DNA from: Picochlorum sp. 'celeri'
Taxonomy: Eukaryota > Chlorophyta > Trebouxiophyceae
NCBI GenBank assembly: GCA_010909725.1
Contig: JAACMV010000001.1
Location: 965,533 to 1,029,532 of the forward strand
Direction: 5' to 3'
DNA: 64,000 nucleotides
Shown: one piece after another, positions 9,838 to 18,736 of the stretch
Numbering within the stretch: position 1 is the stretch's first letter
Layout: the number at the start of each line of letters is the position of its first letter
The notes under the pieces: generated by a model
Told to the model about the DNA's origin: nothing
Database searches by the model: none
What the model saw: the letters and a program-made list of their open reading frames with translations, nothing else
Translations under genes and position numbers: made by a program

Positions 9838-10461
9838 ATGCCTGGGCTCTTCAAACAACTCATAGTCACGTCCACGCATGGAACAACTGCCACTGTCGAC
9901 GTTACACAGGACGATACGCCCTCTTCTTTGGTTCATAGGATACAGAAAAATGTAGAAAATATAGACTCTGACACAATAGAGGTGTCTGTGTACACGAGTT
10001 CGGGGAAGAATGTGTGTCGGTCATCCCTAGACACACTACAGCACGGCTCAATGGTCCACTGTGTTCTTCCACTCGTGGGTGGAAAGGGTGGTTTTGGTTC
10101 TAACCTCAAGGCTGCTGGTAAACATAAGATGACGGACAATATAGACGCATGTCGAGACCTGCAAGGGAGGAGGGTGAGGCACAAGACTGCAGAGGCCAAG
10201 CTGAGGACCTGGCAGAGCCAGGCCCAGGAGAGGGAATTGGAAAAGGTGGCGATGGAGTATGTGAAGAAATCCGTGCAGAAACCAGACGTAGATGTAGAAG
10301 TAGATGTCCAAGAAGTAAAGGATATGGCGAAAAAGACTCGACAAGATGTCAAGGTGGCCGTCTCGGCTGGATTGGCTCGAGCTCCCGTGAGCGAATTGAA
10401 AAAGCCTGGGAAGAAATTGGCCCTGTATGACGATGATAGCAGTTGCAGTGACGACGAATAA
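9838..10461 (+). CDS. SDE2: Sde2-type splicing/genome-maintenance factor with ubiquitin-like N-terminus
   Basis: 207 residues from the ATG at 9838. The N-terminal ubiquitin fold (about residues 1-80) ends in the invariant GGKGG sequence, followed by FGSNLKAAG. In the known family, a deubiquitinase cuts after GG, freeing a Lys-started C-terminal fragment that joins the spliceosome (yeast) or is degraded on chromatin (human). The next conserved block, CRDLQGRRVRH, is present, then a charged helix and an acidic Ser-rich tail ending DDDSSCSDDE. Its stop is only 101 bp from the inositol transporter start. Confidence 0.9.
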   Translation: MPGLFKQLIVTSTHGTTATVDVTQDDTPSSLVHRIQKNVENIDSDTIEVSVYTSSGKNVCRSSLDTLQHGSMVHCVLPLVGGKGGFGSNLKAAGKHKMTDNIDACRDLQGRRVRHKTAEAKLRTWQSQAQERELEKVAMEYVKKSVQKPDVDVEVDVQEVKDMAKKTRQDVKVAVSAGLARAPVSELKKPGKKLALYDDDSSCSDDE

Positions 10462-10528
10462 TAAATATTATTTTTGGAATACCGACATGTCATCATCATC
10501 ATTATAAGAAGAAGAAGAAGAAGAGAAA

Positions 10529-10560
10529 CATGTGCTCATGAGCACATGCGCTGATCAGCG
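10529..10560. promoter_or_regulatory. Two abutting perfect palindromes just upstream of a start codon
   Basis: A 20-bp perfect palindrome (10529-10548; half-site CATGTGCTCA) is followed without a gap by a 12-bp one (10549-10560; half-site CGCTGA). The ATG of the inositol transporter is at 10563, so these lie in the 5' UTR or core promoter. A GAA microsatellite (about 10507-10523) precedes them. Confidence 0.7.
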
Positions 10561-10562
10561 AC

Positions 10563-12095
10563 ATGTCGTCAAGTCTCAATGCCCCAAAGGCATCGCTGTT
10601 TGTCTGTAGTACCGTAGCCTCACTGGGAGGGTTCTTGTTCGGTTTTGATACTGGAGTGATTGCTGGGGCTCTCCCGTATATTCGACAGGATGATATGTTC
10701 CCTGATGACGACCCAGTGTTTTCGTCTTGGGTTCAGGGAACTATCGTGTCCAGTACGCTCATCGGCGGAGCGCTGGGGAGTGTCGTGTTTGGGATGGCGG
10801 CTGATATGTATGGAAGGCATAGGATATTGGTGTTGACCGACGGTATCTTTGTGCTGGGTGGCATCCTGATGTGCTTTGCAGGCTCATGTTTGGAGTTGAT
10901 TTTGGGTCGATTCATTGTGGGGCTTGCCATTGGTGCATCGGCAGTAATTGTTCCAGTATTCATTAGTGAGCATGCACCTGCGCATGTACGAGGGGAGTTT
11001 GTGGCGATGAATACAGTGTATGTGACAGTTGGACAGCTGGCAGCATACATTGTGAATGTGGTGTGCAGTTATGTGAAGGGCACGTGGAGGGTGATGCTCG
11101 GCTTGTCAATCATACCAGCGTGTATTCAGGCTGTAGGATTAGTATACATAAAGCCTGCGCATGAGAAGACGAGTACTGGCATGTCTCTTGAACATGTGCA
11201 AACTGCAAAAAGGGCGTGGAAGAGTGTTCTAGAGAGACCTGTATGGGATCAAGTGAAGCTTGGTGTTGGGCTTCAAATGCTTCAGCAATTGGCGGGTATC
11301 AACACCGTCATGTATTTTCTACCCTTGATATTAGAGAGTGCGGGGATTGTATCGATTCAGACCTCTCTGAAACTGTCCATGATACCAGCTGGATGCAATT
11401 TCCTTGGGACACTTGTTGGAAAGAGGACCATTGATCATCATGGTAGGAGACGAGTGCTTTTGACCAGCCTTTTCGGTGTCGCGGTGACATTGCTGGGGAT
11501 GAGCGTGGCTTTCACCCTTTCTTCTCGCACATCCCCACTGGTGGACCCTGCTCAAGGGGCTTCAACATGCCCATCATCGCCCACGACATGCTCCGCGTGC
11601 ATCTCATCTGGATGTGTCTTCTGTATGGATTCTTCATACACAGATGGTACTTGCATCAGCACGGATGAGCATGAGATGTTCAATGCAACAGCGCTGTGTG
11701 CATCTTCGCTTGATAAGGACCGTGTCACCGCCTTTGAGCACACCTGTCCCACGCCATTCGTCTACTCTGCATCTATATTTCTCCTCACATGCGCATATCT
11801 CCTCGCCTTCTCGCCAGGATTAGGTCCGATCCCATGGATCATTTGCTCTGAGATTTTCAGGCAGGATGTGAGGGGATTCTGCATGGGCATTGCAAGCTTT
11901 TTCAATTGGATCACCAACTTTATCGTCTGCCAAGTATTCTTGACATCCGTGGTGGTCTTTGGAGCCAATGGAACCTTCTTCGCCATCTTTCTGATCACCT
12001 GTGGTGGCATGTGGTGGGTCTTTTCCAACGTTCCAGAGACCAAAGGAAAAGATTTCGAGGAAATCCAGGCCTTGTTTACCCAAGATCCTGAATAA
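10563..12095 (+). CDS. Inositol transporter, INT/HMIT-like major facilitator
   Basis: 510-residue sugar-porter-family protein with about 12 membrane helices, most likely a myo-inositol/H+ symporter. It opens with GGFLFGFDTGVIAGALPYI, the family's TM1 signature; helix 7 has QQLAGINTVMYFLP; and the later GLGPIPWIICSEIF...RG.C.GIA..FNWITNFIV block matches plant INT proteins. Between helices 9 and 10 lies a Cys-rich loop of about 65 residues (CPSSPTTCSACISSGCVFC onward), corresponding to the PSI-like extracellular loop of plant INT2-type carriers. Substrate assignment rests on that loop and overall resemblance; another polyol or hexose is possible. Confidence 0.82.
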   Translation: MSSSLNAPKASLFVCSTVASLGGFLFGFDTGVIAGALPYIRQDDMFPDDDPVFSSWVQGTIVSSTLIGGALGSVVFGMAADMYGRHRILVLTDGIFVLGGILMCFAGSCLELILGRFIVGLAIGASAVIVPVFISEHAPAHVRGEFVAMNTVYVTVGQLAAYIVNVVCSYVKGTWRVMLGLSIIPACIQAVGLVYIKPAHEKTSTGMSLEHVQTAKRAWKSVLERPVWDQVKLGVGLQMLQQLAGINTVMYFLPLILESAGIVSIQTSLKLSMIPAGCNFLGTLVGKRTIDHHGRRRVLLTSLFGVAVTLLGMSVAFTLSSRTSPLVDPAQGASTCPSSPTTCSACISSGCVFCMDSSYTDGTCISTDEHEMFNATALCASSLDKDRVTAFEHTCPTPFVYSASIFLLTCAYLLAFSPGLGPIPWIICSEIFRQDVRGFCMGIASFFNWITNFIVCQVFLTSVVVFGANGTFFAIFLITCGGMWWVFSNVPETKGKDFEEIQALFTQDPE

Positions 12096-12192
12096 TATTT
12101 TATGTAAAATTATAATACCATTGGATATTGATAGAAGGGTACATGGTGACGCACTGTCTGCGTTTGTCCTTTGAAAAGGGTCAACACAGGGC

Positions 12193-13766
12193 ATGTCACG
12201 AACCAGTCAGGAATCCAATGGAGACATTGGTAATACCTGTAAAAAGCTACGAACACATGAAATCGATGGAATCCGTGATATCGGAGCCACTCTGACTGTA
12301 GGGGATGAGGCAGTTCTGGCCAACGGACCCAGCAGTTCCCCAGCAGAGGAGAATTCGCACGTCATTGGTACGTTATACTGAGGAAAGGCAACCCTGTGGG
12401 GACATGTAAATACATCTGAGGGTATTTTGCTGCAGAGACGTCCAAGGCATTCAAGCAGCTGAATGTTCACTACAGCACCAGTCCTGTAGAGGCAGAGAAG
12501 GAGGGTGTGCAGAGGGTTGCTGTGGTGCCTCCAAGTCCAAAGAAACGCAAGGCAGAAGAGAGTGTACCTAAAGATGAGTCTAGTGCACGTGATCATGGTG
12601 TGTCGGAGGGAGAGGAGAGAGGTGATGAGGGGGCTTTGGTGTCAGAGCGTGCAGAGGCGAACGAGTCCTCTCTGGCTGAAGTTCTGGTGCGATTTGGGGA
12701 TATAGAATTGAATAAAGATTTTTACGACTATATACGAAAGACGGAATCGAGGTGCGATCTGGGGGTGGAGGATGACGTGAGAGAGAATGATAGGAAAGCA
12801 TTCAGTACGGCCATGGGCCATGTGAGACGAGTGATTCAGGAGGCAGTGCATGCACACTCGCGGGACGAGCTCCCGAAGGAATTGGAAGGGGTTTGTACGA
12901 CACAGAGTACAATATATCAAGTGCTGTGGCTTGTGTCCACGTCGCATGAGGTGATTCGATTTCTAGTAGAAATGGGTGGGACACCATCAGCATCACTCAC
13001 ATATGATGGTAGTGATCTGACCGACTCCAAGGCCAAGTCTTTTGGCAAGTCTGTATCACAGAACATTAATTTGAAAGAAAAGATCGTATCATCCAGCGCC
13101 GATGAAGGTATTAGCCCGATCAAGGGGAATGCACTGCAGCACCATGGGAAACACCCTCGGCAGCAGAGGAGAGATTCCTCACTGGTGCATCCCAGTCAGG
13201 CGAAAGATAGCCCTCGTGCGAGTGATGTGGCGAGCTTAATAAGTAATGATAATCCAAAGCGCCAAAGAAAGAACGAAGACGAGGCATGTTCACTCTTTGT
13301 AGGTGAAGGGTACTCTGAAACCAAAGATTCGCCAGATGAGGAGGGAGAATCCAATCATTCAGACCAAGGAAAGTCGAGTCCTGGTGCTGATGAGAGTGAG
13401 AAGGCATCTCTGAATATTAGTGAATGTGATGTAGCGAGCAGTAAGCTCTACGGACCAATTTTATCATCGCTGAAATGGTCATATGATAGATTGAAAGATG
13501 TGCATGGCAAGGGGACTGAAGCCTCTGCCAGCCAAGACAACCAGACATTAGAATTTGAAAATATGCTATCATCGTTTCCTGCAACGATGGAAGAAAGCAA
13601 AGAGTTGGCCGACAAGGTGTATGGCGTAACAGATTCTGTATACAAGGACTTTGATTTGCAAATACTACCAGGGACAAGGATTGCTTTGGTGGCTTCTGCG
13701 TTTGAGAGTGTGATAAAATCCCACATAAAAGATGATACATCTTCAGATATAACTGAGAGTGGTTGA
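12193..13766 (+). CDS. Unknown hydrophilic, probably nuclear protein (two exons)
   Basis: Exons 12193-12367 and 12436-13766 (intron 68 nt, GTACGT...TGCAG) join in frame to give 501 residues. No family recognised. A basic patch KKRKAEE sits near residue 86. One conserved-looking, probably helical region runs from about LAEVLVRFGDIELNKDFYDYI to LVSTSHEVIRFLVEMGG. Beyond it the protein is Ser/Asp/Lys-rich and likely disordered, then ends in another helical stretch (LKWSYDRLKDV to FESVIKSHI). The 97-bp spacer from the transporter stop is AT-rich and has no ORF. Confidence 0.6.
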
Positions 13767-13811
13767 AGATCCATGAATAAATAAATAAATTTTGTTTTGA
13801 ATAATGACATG

Positions 13812-14363
13812 TCAGTCGTATTGTTGTCTCAAAAGCATTTCACCTTCGCTCTTCCAAGACGAATGCGTGCTTTGACCCTTGATTCGTTTCAACTTTTCCT
13901 TTTCTTTCACAGGAGCCTTTTTCTCTCTGTCGATTCTCGGCGCGTCATCGCTCCTTTTGTCGTACACTAGAGCCTTTGACTTGATAACTCTGTTGCTATG
14001 TTGCTCTTTTGAACCCTTCAATGGAGGAGCCATCCGAGCAATGTCAAATTCCTTTTCAGTGACATCAGGCTTTTCTATATCTTTTTTGGTAGATATTTTC
14101 GGTTTTCCGTATGAATGCGCGTCGCGAAGAGCCTCAGGATCCAAAAATTTGGGCCTTTTGCTGTCTGTCCCCAACAGTTGTTCGGGATTGGGAAGAATCG
14201 CTCCAGCCCTCTTCCTCGTGTCAGTATTCGCCTCAGTAGAGCACGTCTCGTCTTCTTTAGGGCACTGCTCGTTGGAATCAAGGTCGCTATCACTGCTGCT
14301 ACTGGTCGACTGGACCACTTGAACGTTTCGCTTTGTCAAAGGTTCTGCCCATGGATCCTGCAT
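13812..14363 (-). CDS. Small charged protein, possibly C1orf52-like
   Basis: 183 residues from the ATG at 14363; the frame extends upstream only with a TTG. It begins MQDPWAEPL, has an Asp/Ser run, then the segment ILPNPEQLLG....PKFLDPEALRD, which loosely resembles the LP.P..L......P.FL pattern of the UPF0690/C1orf52 family, where function is unknown. The C-terminal half is Lys/Arg-rich. Basic character suggests the nucleus. Convergent with the gene at 12193-13766, 45 bp from its stop. Confidence 0.5.
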   Translation of the reverse strand: MQDPWAEPLTKRNVQVVQSTSSSSDSDLDSNEQCPKEDETCSTEANTDTRKRAGAILPNPEQLLGTDSKRPKFLDPEALRDAHSYGKPKISTKKDIEKPDVTEKEFDIARMAPPLKGSKEQHSNRVIKSKALVYDKRSDDAPRIDREKKAPVKEKEKLKRIKGQSTHSSWKSEGEMLLRQQYD

Positions 14364-14622
14364 CTTCGAGACTGCCAATAATAACGCGTACTATACTATT
14401 GGTAGAATAATGATCTATGATCAAGTGTATTTGCTTTCGGATGGCTTCCAAAATTGACAATGGCCCGCTGATCTGTCCATGGCCACGTGGGTGATTGGCG
14501 GGTTGCGCCTTGGTGCATCTGCTGTTGATGATACGAGTGTGCCATTCGGGAGGCATTAAGAGCATTATGGCTTAAAACCCATCATTATTTGTCAGCTTTA
14601 AAAATCTCTCTTCTCCGGCTGG

Positions 14623-15525
14623 ATGGAATGTTTGGATGAGTATTTGTTGGAGAAAGTCATTGCCTGTGCAGTGCTTGGTGGAGTAGAAGAAGAAGAAGAA
14701 GAAGAAGACCCAAGGCTGACACGGCCTTGCTGGGGAGTGGACACTGCAAAAGTTGCAGTGAGACTGAGTTCTGTTTGTACATTATGGAGATGTATCGTTC
14801 ACGAGATTCTAAAGAATTCAAGGAACGTGGCAATAAGGCAGGCTATTCGGTCTGCTGAGGAGCTCGAGGCAACTCGTTTTTTGTTTCATCATGCATCAAC
14901 TCACGTGAGAGATGTGGACATGTCCAGGTCAGCTTTCAAGTACTCGAGGCATTTTTGTGCCATATTGTACCCGCATTGCAGGAACCTTCAAACTCTGGAC
15001 CTAAGTTATGGCTCCATGAAGGAGCATGACTTGAGTAGATGCCTCAGGCTCATGGCTGAAGCTGGGCTTCCAAAAATCAGGCGATTGCGCACGGCGCATG
15101 CACCGGATACTGCGGGAAGTGGGGATTGGATCAAGTATACCCCGCATTTAGAGGAGCTGGATGTCTCGTTCTGTCACAGATGGAACCCCCTCTGCCGTCA
15201 GCAGGGAGACAGAGCTCTGGCCTGGTTGCAGGTGGGAGAGAACCTGAAACGATTATCCCTCACTGGGTGCGAGCAGTTCGAGTTGTCCGCGTGGTGGATG
15301 TACTCTCCAGTAAGATTTTACAAGTTGAAAGTATTGAACATTGCGTATGTTGCGAGTGTTACTGATGACAATCTGATGGCTCTGATCAACCATTGCACTC
15401 CAAGTCTTGTTCAGATTTCCCTGACACGAAATTCATTCAATAACTACAACGTTGGTGGGTATGTCTCAGAGAGTGCCGTTATATTTTTACAGTCAAGAAA
15501 TATTAAGGTGTCGTTTGTCAGCTGA
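14623..15525 (+). CDS. F-box/LRR-like protein
   Basis: 300 residues, ATG at 14623. The N-terminus reads like a divergent F-box, with LLEKVIACAVL, then after a Glu run VAVRLSSVCTLWRCIVHEIL, where the SSVCTLWRC..HE segment resembles the F-box core. The remainder is leucine-rich repeats of the amn1/FBXL cysteine-containing type: NLQTLDLSYGSM, HLEELDVSFC, NLKRLSLTGC, KLKVLNIAYVASVTDDNLMAL. Such proteins are substrate adaptors of SCF ubiquitin ligases, but the F-box is weak. The Glu tract is encoded by a GAA repeat (about 14685-14706). Confidence 0.65.
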   Translation: MECLDEYLLEKVIACAVLGGVEEEEEEEDPRLTRPCWGVDTAKVAVRLSSVCTLWRCIVHEILKNSRNVAIRQAIRSAEELEATRFLFHHASTHVRDVDMSRSAFKYSRHFCAILYPHCRNLQTLDLSYGSMKEHDLSRCLRLMAEAGLPKIRRLRTAHAPDTAGSGDWIKYTPHLEELDVSFCHRWNPLCRQQGDRALAWLQVGENLKRLSLTGCEQFELSAWWMYSPVRFYKLKVLNIAYVASVTDDNLMALINHCTPSLVQISLTRNSFNNYNVGGYVSESAVIFLQSRNIKVSFVS

Positions 15526-15539
15526 GTCTTTGTACGTAT

Positions 15540-17882
15540 CTACTGTCGCCTAGGGTCTCTCAGATGTTGCATTGGTCTAGGTTTCTGGTTCGATCCCGCA
15601 TGAGGAGCTGGCGCCATTGGGGCCGGCTGTTCGGGGATTCCAAGAGCTTGAGAGAGAGCACTTAGAGCAGAAGGATCAAATATAGGTGCATTCACTCCAC
15701 CATCTTGTTGTTGATCAGTCTGGACTGCTGATGATTGCATTGGCATGGGTGGTGCTGGAGGAGCTGGAGGAGGAGGGGGAGCCTCTGTGGATCCAACCCC
15801 TATAGCTGCAGCAAGAGCTGATATCGCATTGAAGTCAAGGCCCTCTGGCAGGGCTACCTCTGGAGCACTTTTAGTTGCTTCCCGCTTCTTTGCTGCCATC
15901 TCTTTCTTGTGTACAACAACAGCAAGAAGCATGCCATTGTCCATGACAGGCCCTTGTTCCCCAACTGCCATGCATGTTTCTACATTTTCAGGATCTAAAG
16001 AGTGTACAGCAACTAAAATTTTCTCCGAAAGCGGTCCACTAGGAATCAGATACACCTCTACACCGCTGCTCGATTGTGCCACTCCGGCCCTGTCTTTCTG
16101 CCTGTAATGTGATGCCAAGACATGCGAATCAACAACATCTGTAGACTTTGGTTTCCCTTTTGCTGATTGTAACACCCCAACACTAGCCGTTCTATGCTTT
16201 GACAAATGCAATTCTGACAGGAAAGAATCGAGTTTCTGCAACGACAGTCTCCCCCGTGCTGTAAGTCCTTTACCAAGCAAGTACTGCAGATCCCCACTGC
16301 CTAGTAGAGCACTTGCAGACATTGTGCTATTACCAACACCAGGAACGGACACTAGACCTTCCCAAACATTCGGACCCAAAGCCAGGGGTTCAGGACATGG
16401 CAAAAATAGTTTTTCTAGGTTCTCATCCACGGTAGGACCCACAGGTGGTGCGGCATCATGGTCATCTGGTGCAGTTTCCATACCACCCAAATCAGATACG
16501 TAGTTTGCCTGCAATTTCGACGCTTCCATAGATGCGGACTTTATACTAGCCCAATCGAGACTTTTTGCTGCCTTTGCAGTGTCAGGCTCGGCGGCGTCCT
16601 TGTCGTAACCGAAGAGGTCACCATCATCTTCTGTTCCCTTGCCTGCCTCGGGCGCTCCTGCAGGCAGCTCTCGTTGCATATCTTCCTTTCCATCGCCTCC
16701 CTCACCGTCATAATGCTCCTCAGCCACAGCCTCAGCAGAATTTTTATCGTCATCTTCGACCACATCCTTCTTGCGAGAATCTTCCTTTTCACGAATCAAC
16801 ATTTCCCGTTGAAGACGCTTCTCCTTGTCTTCTTTTGTCTCCAATGCAGCTGCAGTTGAAAATTTAGCTGCCGCCTCCGCATCTAATACTGACATTTTTA
16901 AAGCCTCTTCTTCTTTCTTCTTCCTGTACTCGGCTAATTCTTTCGATGCAAGCTCATTCGCCGTCATTCTGACAAACGTATCTGGAGTGATATCTCCACG
17001 CAGCACATGGGCCCTCAATTCCTTGTTATTTGGATCCTTCAAATTAAACTGCAGGGACCGCATTTTGGTCTTATAATCCTTGGTAGTTCCTCCATACGCT
17101 CCAAATAAAGCCTCCTCGACAATCGACGCCACATCAGCAGGTAATTGCAACCCCTCCTCACTCCCTCCCAACTCACCATACGCCATATCAAGCCCCTGCT
17201 GCAATGCAGCCTTCACCTTCTCCCTCACTTCAGGATCATTCGTATTATTCTTCTTTACGCTTCTCCTCACATTCATCGTCGCCGATTGAATCAATCTATC
17301 CGCGAAATCTTCCTCTGCGTCTTCTTCCACAGTTCTTGTTTTCTTCCTCGTCTCCCCTGCAGCCTTGCGCATCGCTAGAGGGAGCTCATCACCCAACGCA
17401 TCATCATCCAGAAAATCCTCTATAACCTTTGGCTTCCTCTTCCGCTTCGATCGACCCACCATCTCATCATCCTCATCATCAGACGACGATGGCACATCGT
17501 CCCTCTCGCTGTTGTATTCCGAGTCAGAATCGCGCAGTATCGCACCATCATCCACCTCACCATCCTCTCCCTCCGCAAAATGCTCTGGCTTCTGTTCAAT
17601 CTCATTCGGCCCACACACATAATCCCCAGCCCGCTCCTCTGAGAAGGCAATCTGCTTCTCCCCAATCAACTCCTCCAGGTCGGCCTCTTCCTTCTCATCC
17701 GTCCCCTGATAGAACAAAAGCGCCGTCATCTCCGCAGGATTACATTTCTTCACTTTCCCTTTGTACCATATCCCATTATCAGGCCAAAGCGTGTACACAT
17801 GTCGCCCTACCAATTCTTTGCGAATGTCATCCTTGTCCAAGAGTCGAAACACAAACTTCTTTCCACTACCCCTCATCTCCAT
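15540..17882 (-). CDS. Tudor-like / TFIIS-central / SPOC domain protein
   Basis: 780 residues, ATG at 17882. Residues 22-75 look Tudor-like: VGRHVYTLWPDNGIWYKGKVKKC with LLFYQGTDEKEEADLEELI. An acidic linker contains KRKRKPK. A TFIIS central domain follows (about 215-330): VREKVKAALQQGLD, VEEALFGAYGGTTKDYKTKMRSLQFNLKD, RVLRGDITPDTFVRMTANELAS. A SPOC domain is seen from VWEGLVSVPGVGNSTMSASALLG onward (about 505-660), and the tail is Pro/Gln-rich. TFIIS-M plus SPOC is the arrangement of yeast Bye1 and animal PHF3/DIDO, which bind RNA polymerase II and its phosphorylated CTD; those have an N-terminal PHD or other reader, here apparently replaced by a Tudor-like fold. Role: probable elongation regulator. 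Confidence 0.8.
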   Translation of the reverse strand: MEMRGSGKKFVFRLLDKDDIRKELVGRHVYTLWPDNGIWYKGKVKKCNPAEMTALLFYQGTDEKEEADLEELIGEKQIAFSEERAGDYVCGPNEIEQKPEHFAEGEDGEVDDGAILRDSDSEYNSERDDVPSSSDDEDDEMVGRSKRKRKPKVIEDFLDDDALGDELPLAMRKAAGETRKKTRTVEEDAEEDFADRLIQSATMNVRRSVKKNNTNDPEVREKVKAALQQGLDMAYGELGGSEEGLQLPADVASIVEEALFGAYGGTTKDYKTKMRSLQFNLKDPNNKELRAHVLRGDITPDTFVRMTANELASKELAEYRKKKEEEALKMSVLDAEAAAKFSTAAALETKEDKEKRLQREMLIREKEDSRKKDVVEDDDKNSAEAVAEEHYDGEGGDGKEDMQRELPAGAPEAGKGTEDDGDLFGYDKDAAEPDTAKAAKSLDWASIKSASMEASKLQANYVSDLGGMETAPDDHDAAPPVGPTVDENLEKLFLPCPEPLALGPNVWEGLVSVPGVGNSTMSASALLGSGDLQYLLGKGLTARGRLSLQKLDSFLSELHLSKHRTASVGVLQSAKGKPKSTDVVDSHVLASHYRQKDRAGVAQSSSGVEVYLIPSGPLSEKILVAVHSLDPENVETCMAVGEQGPVMDNGMLLAVVVHKKEMAAKKREATKSAPEVALPEGLDFNAISALAAAIGVGSTEAPPPPPAPPAPPMPMQSSAVQTDQQQDGGVNAPIFDPSALSALSQALGIPEQPAPMAPAPHAGSNQKPRPMQHLRDPRRQ

Positions 17883-18090
17883 ACGTCTTCTTCTTCATCA
17901 ATTTTATGTATATGGCAGTGCTGCGAGATGGCTGTCATCAACATGGCACCCACAACTGGAGTTGTTCAAGTATCTAAATACAGAGCATTCGAATCTTCTG
18001 TTGACAACAATCAAGCACACGTGACGCACGTCATCATTGAGAAAATTTTATGTAAAGCACCAGAAGGCTGTCCCAAACAACAGAAGAGCC

Positions 18091-18633
18091 ATGGCAGCCC
18101 ATGGTAAACTGAGTTCGAAAATCAAACAGCTCAAGTTCATGCAACGAGCTGCTGCCACTGATAGGGACAAAACAACGCATACAAACACCACTGAAGAACC
18201 AAGTGTTTCATATAGAGTACAGGATGGCCAAGGCTCTTCGGGATTCTCGGAAGACTGGGCAGTTGAAGCGTCAAAGACCAGGTGCATTGTCATGACACGG
18301 ACAAATCCTAGCATTGCGACAGAAAGCCGCCAAGGAATACTATCATTTGGCCAGATTGCGGGCCCTATAGATGTCGAAGAGCAACAGGAAGCGCTGGTAA
18401 CAAAGGATATTGGAGCAGCAGGACAGGGGGACATGCCTTTTCATCATGATGATGATGATGATGCATCCCGTGCCAAAAAGAGGAAATCTCCCCCACAACA
18501 AGACACCATCCCACATGCGCATGGGATGGATGGAGCAGTAGCAGATGCCGTGCATCCTGAGGCCAGTAGTGGTAGTACCATGCATTCCAAGAAGAAAAAT
18601 AAGAAGAAGAAGAAGAAGAAGAGGAAAACATGA
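18091..18633 (+). CDS. M-phase phosphoprotein 6-like (MPP6) exosome cofactor
   Basis: 180 residues from the ATG at 18091; the frame upstream is open only from a TTG. The N-terminal LSSKIKQLKFMQRA matches the diagnostic MPP6 segment that contacts the nuclear exosome. The family links Mtr4 and Rrp6 to the exosome in rRNA 3' processing. A central segment with GILSFGQIAGPI resembles the second conserved MPP6 motif. An Asp run and a C-terminal KKKNKKKKKKKRK tract, both encoded by trinucleotide repeats, indicate a nucleolar protein. A 6-bp hairpin (GATGGC-ATGC-GCCATC) sits right at the stop codon. Confidence 0.72.
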   Translation: MAAHGKLSSKIKQLKFMQRAAATDRDKTTHTNTTEEPSVSYRVQDGQGSSGFSEDWAVEASKTRCIVMTRTNPSIATESRQGILSFGQIAGPIDVEEQQEALVTKDIGAAGQGDMPFHHDDDDDASRAKKRKSPPQQDTIPHAHGMDGAVADAVHPEASSGSTMHSKKKNKKKKKKKRKT

Positions 18634-18736
18634 TGGCATGCGCCATCCATCATCCATAGAGATTGTAAAATTTAGACTCGAGTACATACCAAACCATAGT
18701 CTCGTTGATCAAGTGGGGGTATAGAAGCGAAAGAGC

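Noticed and set aside
10507..10523. GAA and other trinucleotide microsatellites (also about 14685, 18447, 18597, 2736) as mobile or regulatory elements
   Set aside because: Simple repeats, several encoding Glu, Asp or Lys runs; no further structure.
17429..17977. 182-codon plus-strand ORF
   Set aside because: Antisense of the acidic part of the Tudor-TFIIS-SPOC gene; His/Ser/Pro-rich noise.
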